Shown in pieces: positions 1-6,994 of a stretch of 30,425 bases of DNA. The position numbers and the translations under genes are program-made. The notes under the pieces were generated by a model. It did no database searches, was not told the origin of the DNA, and worked only from the letters and a program-made list of their open reading frames with translations. The first letter of the stretch is position 1. The number at the start of each line of letters is the position of its first letter. The stretch is from an uncultured Sutterella sp. (lineage in GTDB: Bacteria; Pseudomonadota; Gammaproteobacteria; Burkholderiales; Burkholderiaceae_F): contig CAAECY010000054.1 of assembly GCA_900754475.1 (NCBI GenBank), positions 1 through 30,425 of the forward strand, written 5' to 3'.

Positions 1-395
1 GCCTCGCCGCTCTCGTTGCGGGTTGCGCCACGCAGCCCGCCGAGTTCGTCCCGCCCGTTCCCGTCGAAACGCCCGACGTCGCCCTCGTCAAGTCCCAGAT
101 TCTCGCGTATGACACGTCGATCCCGCTTGCGACCGCGTTCGAGCAGTACGGCCTTTGCAACCCGAAGACCCGTACCTGGGAGGAAATGGAACCCGGCCGG
201 GTCATGTTCAGCTGCTACTTCGACGACGGCAGCCTCATGCAGTGGGAATTCCGCATCTCGCCCGAAAAGACCGTGACGTACGCGCAGTTCCACTACACCT
301 CGCAAAACGACGCGGACTTCGCCGCTCAGAGCCTGCGCGGTCCCGATGCGGAAGACGCCCTGAAGGCGGTCTATATGAATCAGCCTCCGTTCTGA
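1..395 (+). CDS. Small lipoprotein, 5' end outside window
   Basis: The reading frame is open from the window edge (first full codon at 3) to the TGA at 393-395. The visible N-terminus is LAALVAGC followed by ATQPAE, which is the end of a hydrophobic signal peptide with a lipobox (LVAGC). The mature protein should therefore be lipid-anchored at that cysteine and face the periplasm or sit in the outer membrane. The mature part is about 120 residues, with a Pro/Val-rich linker and then a compact region rich in aromatic and acidic residues. No family was recognised. It is a single gene closed by its own terminator at 435. The true start lies to the left, so only a few signal-peptide codons are missing. 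An internal ATG at 186 is not the start, because the lipobox is upstream in the same frame. Confidence 0.75.
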   Translation, partial: LAALVAGCATQPAEFVPPVPVETPDVALVKSQILAYDTSIPLATAFEQYGLCNPKTRTWEEMEPGRVMFSCYFDDGSLMQWEFRISPEKTVTYAQFHYTSQNDADFAAQSLRGPDAEDALKAVYMNQPPF

Positions 396-722
396 GGCGG
401 TTTAAGCCTGCACGAACGGCATCGATTGGCCAGAGCCCGCTTCGACCTCACGGTCGGGCGGGTTTTTCGCTTCTCCGGAGCTGAAATACGGGCATCGGAA
501 ATTCGGAGGCTGCGAGGGGATCCGCCTCCGTCCGTCGGCGGCATGTCGTCTCCGAGGCTCTGAAAGAGCCCGAGGTGGGCGCTGCGTCCGAAGAGTCGGC
601 GTCATGGTGAATTCCACCGAGGTCCTACATCGGGCGCAGCGGTAAGATGGGAAGCATCTTCCTACGAAAGCGTCTTCCTACCCGACCGCGCGAGCGGTCT
701 CTCAACACCTTCGGGGGCTTCG
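396..722. other. Intergenic region with terminator, direct repeat and leader hairpin
   Basis: No credible gene is seen. After the terminator at 435-467 the only structures are a 13-bp direct repeat AGC(A/G)TCTTCCTAC at 653-665 and 669-681 (16-bp period) and a perfect 6-bp hairpin, GACCGC/GCGGTC with a GCGA loop, at 684-699. Both lie just upstream of the gene starting at 723 and could be regulatory. No convincing -35/-10 pair was found. Confidence 0.5.
435..467 (+). terminator. Rho-independent terminator after the lipoprotein gene
   Basis: A GC-rich hairpin (left arm CCCGCTTCGACC, right arm GGTCGGGCGGG, loop about 4 nt) is followed directly by TTTTT. It lies 40 bp after the lipoprotein stop codon. 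A nearly identical hairpin occurs at 1611-1648, so this looks like a standard terminator form of this genome. Confidence 0.8.
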
Positions 723-1529
723 ATGAAAAAGCTTTGTCTCGCGCTCTTTGCCGTCTTCTCGCTCGCCGCGAGCGCCGCCCCTTTGAACGTTGACGAGATG
801 CAGGCGTTGCTCGCGAAGTCGTTCGCGGATCCGGGCTCGGCCGCCGTCACCGCGGAGAGGTTCGGCCTCACGGGCGAGCGCCGGGAGATTCTTCGCCAGC
901 ACAATCTCGAAATCTCGCGCATGCCGGAAGTCTTGCGGTACCTCGCCGAACAGTTCGCTCAGCTCGGGCTCGACTTGCCCGAGACCAAGGAAGGCTTGAA
1001 GGAGGTCATGCTCCTGAGCACGCAGATTTCGGAAGCGCTCTACCGGCGCGGACTTTCGCAAAGCGGTCCCGAGGACCAGGCGATGGCTCTTCTTCAGACG
1101 GCTCGGGTTTCGCTCGTCATGCCGCCGCGCGACTGTCGGACGTACAACTTGCAGGGCGTCACCCGCGATCTGGCGGAGCGCATGCCGGCCTATTTGAGGA
1201 AATCGCTTGCCACCATGAAGGACGACGAACTTCGCGCCCATTTTCGAAGCATTCGTCGTGTGATGAAGAACGGTGTGTACGACTTTCCCACTCGAGCCCC
1301 GTTGACGGACTCGCAGCGGGAGGTCGCCATGCTCGCGCTCTGGACCGCTTTCGAGCAGCACGTGCGGGCGATGGAGCCCGACCATGCGGAGGCTCTCTTT
1401 CAGGCGATGGCGCATCCCGACGCCGCGTCGGACGCCGACGTCTGCCGGGCGTCCGTGTACCTCATGGGGTCGGTCTTTCGGTTGACCGGCGCGAACCGGG
1501 AACTGGCGCTTCGGTTCATTCTCGATTGA
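723..1529 (+). CDS. Exported protein of unknown function, 268 aa
   Basis: The protein starts MKKLCLALFAVFSLAASAA, a clear Sec signal peptide with a probable cleavage site after about residue 19, so it should be exported to the periplasm. The mature part of about 250 residues looks mostly alpha-helical, with many Leu, Ala, Arg and Glu residues. It has two isolated cysteines, in DCRTYN near residue 138 and DVCRAS near residue 241, which could form a disulfide after export. No catalytic motif or known domain was recognised. The ATG at 723 is preceded by a GGGGG-containing stretch that may act as a weak ribosome site; the signal peptide supports this start. It appears to be monocistronic, with terminators on both sides. 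Confidence 0.75.
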   Translation: MKKLCLALFAVFSLAASAAPLNVDEMQALLAKSFADPGSAAVTAERFGLTGERREILRQHNLEISRMPEVLRYLAEQFAQLGLDLPETKEGLKEVMLLSTQISEALYRRGLSQSGPEDQAMALLQTARVSLVMPPRDCRTYNLQGVTRDLAERMPAYLRKSLATMKDDELRAHFRSIRRVMKNGVYDFPTRAPLTDSQREVAMLALWTAFEQHVRAMEPDHAEALFQAMAHPDAASDADVCRASVYLMGSVFRLTGANRELALRFILD

Positions 1530-1610
1530 AAATTCGGACGACCGCACGAGATTCCCGCCGGTCGTTTCGGTCCCGCTCGATTCACGTCGATCGAACTCGA
1601 AATCGGCTGC

Positions 1611-1648
1611 CGCCCCGCCTCGACCTCACGATCGGGCGGGGTTTTCGT
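1611..1648 (+). terminator. Rho-independent terminator
   Basis: The hairpin CCCCGCCTCGA / TCGGGCGGGG (imperfect) with a short loop is followed by GTTTTCGTTGTT. It lies about 80 bp after the stop of the 268-aa exported protein. Its sequence is very close to the terminator at 435-467. Confidence 0.75.
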
Positions 1649-1795
1649 TGTTACCGAACGGATATTCGGACGTATTTTTGTGAAGTCGTTTCATTGTCCG
1701 ACTTTCGGGAGTTTCCATAGTCGAACTTTTTCTTCCCGTCAAGCTCGGTTTCGAATGGTTTCATCTTAACGGTCCGAATCGGTACTTACGATAAT

Positions 1796-1823
1796 TTGAC
1801 TAGGTTTGTGGTAGGGGCATAAT
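1796..1823 (+). promoter_or_regulatory. Sigma70-type promoter for the peptidase E homologue
   Basis: The -35 TTGACT (1796-1801) and -10 CATAAT (1818-1823) are separated by 16 bp. The surrounding sequence is AT-rich compared with the coding regions. It lies 110 bp before the chosen ATG at 1934, implying a leader of about 100 nt. Confidence 0.65.
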
Positions 1824-1933
1824 GCCTCGTGTTCTTTCGACCGACGCTTCGAGGATTAGGACGGGCGGGAGCCTGTCCGGCGAAGTTTCAGGACCAACTT
1901 GTCGCTCGGAGGAACGCCAAAAGGAATCAACCC

Positions 1934-2806
1934 ATGACACTTTCTCGTCGTCATTTCTTCGAGGCCGCCGTTGCGGCGGGCATTGCCGGAAGCACGATGT
2001 CGCAGGGCGCGTTCGCAAAGCCCAAGACCCCGATTCCTCCGCAGAAGATCTCCCCGAAGCGCCGCGTCCTCATCCAGTCGAGCTCGCGCTACCACGATTC
2101 GGGCTACCTCGACTTCGCGGGCGAGCAGTACGAAAAACTCTTCGAAGGTCAAAAGCCCGACATCCTCTTCGTGCCCTACGCCAAAGTGGCGGGCACGTAC
2201 GACGACTACGAAAAGCAGGTTCAAGACGCCTTCAAGCCCTTCGGCCACAAGATCGTCTCGATCCATCACTTCAAGGATCCGCAGCAGGCGGTGCGCGACG
2301 CGAAGGCTATTGCCGTGGGCGGCGGCAACACCTGGGCCCTTGTGACCCGCATGTACGAAGCGGGCATCGTCGACTTGATCCGCGAACGCGTGAACGCTGG
2401 CGTACCGTATTGCGGATGGTCCGCGGGCGGCAACGTCGCCTGCCCGACGCTGCGTACGACGAACGACATGCCGATTGCGGAACCGCCGTCCTTCAACACC
2501 TTCGGATTTATCCCGTTCCAGACGAACCCGCACTTCATCTCGGGCGGCACGCAGGGCCTGAACAACGAAACCCGCGAAGACCGCCTCGAAGAATTCCTCT
2601 GGTACAACAAGGACGAGGAAGTGATCGGCCTTCCGGAAGGAACGGCGCTCTTCGTGACGGGCGAATTCGACTGCGAAGTGATCGGTCCGAAGGACTCGGA
2701 AGCGCTCTATTGGTTCCGTCAGGCGGAAAAAGGCATGACGCTCGAACGCATCGCCCTCGGCACGAAGTTCGACGTTCGCAAGATCGTCCCGGGCGGAAAG
2801 CTCTGA
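1934..2806 (+). CDS. pepE: Peptidase E (S51) homologue with Tat-type signal peptide
   Basis: This is a 290-aa member of peptidase family S51, the aspartyl dipeptidase E family, which releases Asp from N-terminal Asp-X dipeptides. The catalytic set is intact: Ser163 in GWSAGG, Asp178 in NDMP and His200 in NPHF. The spacings Ser+15 and Ser+37 equal those of Salmonella PepE (Ser120, Asp135, His157). Unlike classical cytosolic PepE of about 230 aa, the protein begins MTLSRRHFFEAA, a twin-arginine motif followed by a hydrophobic stretch and an ATMSQGAFAK-like cleavage region. Periplasmic action is therefore inferred. The ATG at 1934 is chosen because it starts this signal and has an AAGGA ribosome site; starts at 1822 or 1829 would bury the Tat motif. 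The gene stands alone between promoter 1796 and terminator 2932. A cyanophycinase-like S51 activity is an alternative. Confidence 0.85.
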   Translation: MTLSRRHFFEAAVAAGIAGSTMSQGAFAKPKTPIPPQKISPKRRVLIQSSSRYHDSGYLDFAGEQYEKLFEGQKPDILFVPYAKVAGTYDDYEKQVQDAFKPFGHKIVSIHHFKDPQQAVRDAKAIAVGGGNTWALVTRMYEAGIVDLIRERVNAGVPYCGWSAGGNVACPTLRTTNDMPIAEPPSFNTFGFIPFQTNPHFISGGTQGLNNETREDRLEEFLWYNKDEEVIGLPEGTALFVTGEFDCEVIGPKDSEALYWFRQAEKGMTLERIALGTKFDVRKIVPGGKL

Positions 2807-2931
2807 GCGAACGCATGGCAGAGGTGCTCGGCCGCTCCCGGCGAGTCTCGGCGCAGGGGAGGGGTTCTGCGGGTGCCTTAGCCTGAAAACAAAGCGAAAT
2901 CGGGGCCCTCAACAAAGGGTCCGAGCATTGG

Positions 2932-2960
2932 GCGGCGCGGATTCGTTCGCGCCGCTTTTT
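2932..2960 (+). terminator. Rho-independent terminator after pepE
   Basis: A perfect 8-bp stem GCGGCGCG/CGCGCCGC with an 8-nt loop is followed by TTTTT. It lies about 125 bp after the pepE stop. Confidence 0.8.
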
Positions 2961-3066
2961 CGTCCGTCGTTTCGGGCGGACGTACGGACGGCTTCCGGTG
3001 TGTCGGATGACGGGAACGAAGTTTGTCGATCCCGTCAAACCCGCCGACGCGCAACTGCGGACGAGC

Positions 3067-3094
3067 GATGATCGATGATCGATGAGCGATGAGC
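3067..3094. repeat. Tandem heptamer repeat, four units
   Basis: Two copies of GATGATC are followed directly by two copies of GATGAGC, and a partial unit stands on either side. It lies in noncoding DNA next to the truncated transposase. Confidence 0.8.
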
Positions 3095-3190
3095 GACGCA
3101 CCCGCGGTTGCGTTTCTTCCGTTCCGATTCAATGACGACATCGGCCGTCGGTCGGGCACTTGCGGCCCGATTCGGAGGGTTCGATTCCCT

Positions 3191-4081
3191 TCAATTCGTT
3201 TTCAGGGTCGTTTGCGGGAATGCCGTCATCAGGTCCTTGATCGTTCCCGCAAGCCCGTCGGTCACGGCGACGTGAATTTCCTCCACGCCGCGCGCTTTGA
3301 GGTCGTTGAAAACCCGATTCCATACAGAGCCGCCTTCGTTTTTGGCGATCCACAGGCCCAAGACTTCGCACGTTCCGTCCGTACGGACGCCGACGGCGAG
3401 CTGCACGGGCACGTTCTTGACGCCCGCGCCGCGGAAGATCTTGATCCGCATGGTGTCAAAGAGTGCTGCCGTATAGACGGACGCCAGCGGTCGCATCTGC
3501 CAGCGGTCGACATCGTGGAGGATGTATTCCGTAACTCTGCTCACGTACTCGGCGCCGACGGAGGTGTCGTAGAGGCTCCGAACGAAGCCGGCAATGTCCC
3601 GGGTCGTCATGCCCTGGGCGTACAGCGCGATGACCTCTTCGTCGATCAGGTCGTGCGACCGCCTGTGCTTGGGCAGAATGATCGGCTCAAACGTGTTCTC
3701 GCGGTCGCGCGGCATGTTGACTCTGATCTTGCCGAGCGGCGTTCTGACGGTCTTCGGTGTCAAGCCGTTGCGCTTGTTGTAGGGCTTCTCTGCGGGCTCC
3801 TCTGCGGGCTCACCCTTGCGGATTTCGTCGCCTTCGGACTTTTCCGACGCGTCCTCTTTGGGGATCCCCTCAAGCTGTGCCGCGAGCTCTCCGCCGAGAG
3901 CGGCTTCCAGGAACTTTTTGCCGAACTCGCCGAAAGCGCGCTCGAAGGCGTCGGCGCCGCAGAAGTCGCCGGAAGCGATCATCTGCTCGGTCACGTTGCC
4001 GAGGAACTCGGACGACGGGTTCTGCTCGCTTTGCTTGCGCGAGCGCTTGTTGCGTTTTTTCGAGGTCGTAGTTTGCGTCAT
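3191..4081 (-). pseudogene. IS256-family transposase, C-terminally truncated
   Basis: The 296-residue product matches the N-terminal two thirds of IS256/mutator-type DDE transposases. Visible family features are the stretch around HDLIDEEVIALYAQGMTTRDI, the first catalytic Asp in AALFDTMRIKI and the second in VAVTDGLAG. The sequence ends abruptly after FPQTTLKTN, where intact relatives continue for 100 residues or more through the CIVH region to the catalytic Glu. The third DDE residue is therefore missing and the enzyme should be inactive. The ATG at 4081 is preferred because AGGA precedes it and MTQTTTSKK is a typical start; an ATG at 4132 lies inside the probable terminal inverted repeat. 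The deletion end is near 3195-3200. Codon use is similar to the neighbours. Confidence 0.8.
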
Positions 4082-4138
4082 GAGGATGGGTCCTGTGTGA
4101 ACTCGAATTATCGCACGGACACAAAATTTCACGCACCC
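3191..4138 (-). mobile_element. Remnant of an IS256-family insertion sequence
   Basis: The element keeps one end. Reading on the minus strand from about 4138, the sequence GGGGTGCGTGAAATTTTGTG looks like the terminal inverted repeat of IS256-type elements, and it lies about 55 bp ahead of the transposase start. No matching inverted copy was found to the left of 3191, and the transposase gene is cut there, so the other end is deleted. The exact tip and any target duplication cannot be set from this window alone. Confidence 0.6.
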
Positions 4139-4256
4139 CTATGAACGACCTTCTTTCCTACAAGACCCCTCATACCCGCCGAAGGCAACGCAACGGGATG
4201 CGTGCCGAGAGAGGTTTCGGTGCCGCGTCCGCGGTTGCGTTTGGTTACGCGAAGTG

Positions 4257-4283
4257 TTGTAGACAAGGGTTTACCCCTATATT
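4257..4283 (+). promoter_or_regulatory. Possible promoter of the TPR protein gene
   Basis: TTGTAG (4257-4262) and TATATT (4278-4283) with a 15-bp spacer lie about 85 bp before the ATG at 4366. The -10 is good, but the spacing is short and the -35 is weak. Confidence 0.4.
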
Positions 4284-4365
4284 CCTCCGTTCGGTCGGTC
4301 CTCTAATGTCGGAATATGGGTCGGAAATCCCGAGAACGTCCGTCCCACAGCAAACAGGAGGAACT

Positions 4366-6081
4366 ATGGCCGATACGACCTCTCCCGAGCTCACGGCACG
4401 CATCGCCGAACTCAACGAGGCGAGCGAATACGACGAGATCATCCGCCTGATCGAAAGCACGCCCGGCTACGAGCACGATCCGGTGCTCGTGGGCGAGCTC
4501 GCGCGGGCCTACAACAACGCGGCCGAACCCGGTGAAACGGAGCGTCTTGAAAAAGCGATCGCTCTACTCGATACGGTCGACGAGAAGGACCGCGAGAACC
4601 ATTACTGGCATTTCCGACGCGCCTACGCGCTCTTTTATCTCGATCGGGTGATCGAATCGCTCCCGCACTGGGAAAAGGCGCTCGAATACCGACCGGGCGA
4701 CGCGGATACGCTCGACTTCATCCGGATGAGCAAGAACGAGCTTGTGGCGGAGCGGTTTTTCCATCCCTTCCGCGAGCGTGTCGAAACGATCGCGGAGGCA
4801 TTCGCCAAGATCGAAACCGAGCTCTACGACACCGCAGCGCTCGGGGAGCTCGGGCGCGAGACGGCCCTGGCTCGGATCCGCGCGCTCTTTGCGCCCGTCG
4901 CGAACCCGAAGTGGCTCTTCGAGCTCAGCGAAGAAAAGACGGAGGGTCCTGACGGCAAGCCCCGGATGAAACTCACGCTTTCGCCTTGCGGCTGGTTCAT
5001 GACGGCGTTTCCCATGCGCGAATGCCTCAAGCGCCTTGCCGCAACGGTGAATGAGCGGTGGTCGTTCGTCCTCGGGATCGAGCCCCTGCACGATCCGGAC
5101 GGTCTCATGCGTCTCGTTCGGGATGCCGGCAAGCGGACGCTCCACGGAGGCGACCTTCGCATCGTGCCGCAGCGACTCGAAGACGGCACTTGGCGACTCG
5201 GCTTTTTCGGGGACGACCTCCTCGGCGTCACCGAAGAAGAAGCCCCCGAACTCTTCGAAGCGCTCGAATGGTTCGTGCGAAAGTCCGTGGGCGAAGCCGC
5301 GCAGATTCGGTGGTTCTCGTCGATGAACCTCTACCGCCGCACGCCCGACGAAACCGGGGTCCCGTATGCGGAATTCGCCGACTTCGTGCGCGAGTGCGTG
5401 CCCGAGACGCAGACCTTCTCGATGGCGGACCTTCTCTCGCAGGAAACGGTCGTCGATCGCAGACCCGACCGCGAGCCCGATTGCGACGTGCTTCTCGACG
5501 CCTTCCATCTCGAAACGGCTTGCGCGCCGCTACACAACGGGTACGACGCGGCCGATCGGGACAACATGATCGAGCTTGAGCGCCAGGGGATCACCGCGGG
5601 GGTCTTCATGATTCGTTTGGTGCCCGACGCCTCCGACAAGGAAAAAGCGGCCGCGCGCGATGCCTTGGAAGCGCATTTGCGCGAGGCGCTGCCCGCGGAA
5701 TCCGTGCTCGTCACCGGTCGCGGGAGCGCTCTGCGGTACGAATACGTCGAGTGCTTCGCTTGGGAGAGCGGTCCCGTCGTCGCGGCCGCGCACGACCATG
5801 TTCAGAGCGACCCGCGCATCGCCTGGGCCGCCTTCCACTCGTTCCTTCGCGAGGCGGGCACGCTGATTCTCAAGGACCTCGAAAGCGCTCCGGAAAGCGC
5901 CGAAGAGGGCGCTGACGAGGGTGCAGATGAGAACGCCGACGGGCGCACCGACGAAGCCAGTGCCAAGCCCGAGGCCCGAACCGAAACTCAACCCGAAATC
6001 CAACCCGCGCGCGACGACGACGTCGCCGCCGAAAAGGAGGAACCCGTCCGAGAAAGCCCGATCCCGATCGCCCATGCCTGA
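4366..6081 (+). CDS. TPR-repeat protein with acidic, low-complexity tail, unknown role
   Basis: The product has 571 residues. The first about 125 residues look like tetratricopeptide-type helical repeats (for example HYWHFRRAYALFYLDRVIESLPHWEKALEYRPGDADTLDF), which usually bind partner proteins. A large middle part (about 140-510) matches no family I recognise. The last about 60 residues are low complexity, rich in Glu, Asp, Ala and Pro. No signal peptide or membrane segment is seen, so it is likely cytosolic. The ATG at 4366 follows a perfect AGGAGGA ribosome site at 4357-4363. The frame is also open from 4141, but that part overlaps the IS end and has no ribosome site. A YbjN-like gene follows 188 bp downstream and also ends in an acidic tail, so the two may be functionally linked. 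Confidence 0.75.
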   Translation: MADTTSPELTARIAELNEASEYDEIIRLIESTPGYEHDPVLVGELARAYNNAAEPGETERLEKAIALLDTVDEKDRENHYWHFRRAYALFYLDRVIESLPHWEKALEYRPGDADTLDFIRMSKNELVAERFFHPFRERVETIAEAFAKIETELYDTAALGELGRETALARIRALFAPVANPKWLFELSEEKTEGPDGKPRMKLTLSPCGWFMTAFPMRECLKRLAATVNERWSFVLGIEPLHDPDGLMRLVRDAGKRTLHGGDLRIVPQRLEDGTWRLGFFGDDLLGVTEEEAPELFEALEWFVRKSVGEAAQIRWFSSMNLYRRTPDETGVPYAEFADFVRECVPETQTFSMADLLSQETVVDRRPDREPDCDVLLDAFHLETACAPLHNGYDAADRDNMIELERQGITAGVFMIRLVPDASDKEKAAARDALEAHLREALPAESVLVTGRGSALRYEYVECFAWESGPVVAAAHDHVQSDPRIAWAAFHSFLREAGTLILKDLESAPESAEEGADEGADENADGRTDEASAKPEARTETQPEIQPARDDDVAAEKEEPVRESPIPIAHA

Positions 6082-6269
6082 CGGCCTGCGATGCGCAAAA
6101 TCGCGGTCCTTTGGCCTACGCGGCCGCAAGCGGCCTCGAATCCGTCACCGTCATGCTCCTCGAAGCGGGCGCGGCACGTTAAACTCTCACTTTCGTCCGA
6201 TCTCAGGGCTTCGAGGGAAATTTGCCGAACCTCGAAGCGGTTCAGAATTCCGAAAACAAGGAGAATCTC

Positions 6270-6818
6270 ATGGCCAATGCACCGCTTGTCGAACGGGTGG
6301 AGCGTTTTTTGAAGTCGCTCAAGTGGTCGTACGACTACGACGCCGAGGAAGAGGTGTTCTACACGGGCTGCAAGCTTGACGAGTCGTTCCGCTCGTGCAA
6401 CATCGTGATCGACGTTCAGGACGACATGGTCCTCTGCTACGCGTTCCTTCCGATCGAAGTGCCGGCCGATCGTCGCAGCGACGTCATGATCTTTTTGACG
6501 TGCGCCAACTGGGGGATGCGTGCGGGCACCTTCGAACTCGACCTCAACGACGGCGAAGTGCGCTTCCGTACCTACGTCGCCTGCCCCCAAGGCGAAGAGC
6601 TCCCGACCGACGAAGTGCTCTCGTGCCTCCTTTCGGTCCCCCCGGGCATGCTCGAGCGCTACGGCGCGGAGCTCCGCGAGGTGATCGAGAACAAAAAGGA
6701 TCCCTTCGAAGCGGTGCGCACGGCCGAGCGCGACATTGAATTCGACGACGATGAAGAGGACGAGGAAGACGACGAAGACGACTTCGGCGGCAACCACAAC
6801 CCTCGCGCGCACGCGTAA
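6270..6818 (+). CDS. YbjN-domain-like protein, acidic C-terminus
   Basis: The product has 182 residues. The sequence over about residues 5-130 (VERFLKSLKWSYDYDAEEEVFYTGCKLDE..., CNIVIDVQDDMVLCYAFLP, LTCANWGMRAGTFELDL..GEVRFRTYV) has the layout of YbjN-type proteins, which share a fold with type III secretion chaperones and are generally thought to be protein-binding regulators. The last about 25 residues are an Asp/Glu run ending in FGGNHNPRAHA. The ATG at 6270 is chosen because AAGGAG lies 7 bp before it; an upstream start at 6222 has no such site. No catalytic residues are apparent. It follows the TPR protein and is closed by a terminator at 6844, so co-transcription is possible. The family call is by pattern recognition only. 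Confidence 0.7.
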   Translation: MANAPLVERVERFLKSLKWSYDYDAEEEVFYTGCKLDESFRSCNIVIDVQDDMVLCYAFLPIEVPADRRSDVMIFLTCANWGMRAGTFELDLNDGEVRFRTYVACPQGEELPTDEVLSCLLSVPPGMLERYGAELREVIENKKDPFEAVRTAERDIEFDDDEEDEEDDEDDFGGNHNPRAHA

Positions 6819-6843
6819 GCGCATAAGCGGCGCTCAAACGAAA

Positions 6844-6876
6844 AGCGAACGACCCCGAGAGATCGTTCGCTTTTTT
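6844..6876 (+). terminator. Rho-independent terminator after the YbjN-like gene
   Basis: A perfect 9-bp stem AGCGAACGA/TCGTTCGCT with a 10-nt loop runs into TTTTTTCTTTTTG, 25 bp after the stop codon. Confidence 0.9.
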
Positions 6877-6994
6877 CTTTTTGTGAGGCGTTTCGTGAGC
6901 CTTCTTGTGCGCTTCCTCATGCGCCTCCCGCCGGCGGGCGTTCTTCAGGCCGGCTTCCTCGGTCCCGAATTCAGCCCGTAACTCGCCCTGTAAC

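Larger units (their letters stand above)
1530..1933. other. Intergenic region upstream of the peptidase E homologue
   Basis: It holds the terminator at 1611-1648, a 22-bp element at about 1705-1726 that recurs upstream of the universal stress protein gene, and the promoter at 1796-1823. No coding region is supported; an ATG at 1822 opens only a shadow frame. Confidence 0.6.
2807..3190. other. Intergenic region with terminator, heptamer repeats and IS junction
   Basis: No gene is supported. It contains the pepE terminator (2932-2960), four tandem copies of a GATGAKC heptamer (3067-3094) and a tRNA T-arm-like stem-loop at 3175-3191 without the rest of a tRNA. Its right end is the break point of the truncated IS256-type transposase. 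Confidence 0.55.

Noticed and set aside
1822..2886. A 354-codon plus-strand frame overlapping pepE
   Set aside because: It is Arg/Ser-rich and out of frame with the S51 catalytic motifs; it is a shadow frame.
3175..3191. tRNA T-arm-like hairpin with TTCGATT loop
   Set aside because: No matching acceptor, D or anticodon arms and no CCA were found around it, so no tRNA or tmRNA gene is called.
3089..4144. A 351-codon plus-strand frame opposite the transposase
   Set aside because: It is the antisense of a recognised IS256-type transposase and has no family features.
4141..4365. N-terminal extension of the TPR protein to 4141
   Set aside because: It would start next to the IS end without a ribosome site, whereas 4366 has a perfect AGGAGGA.
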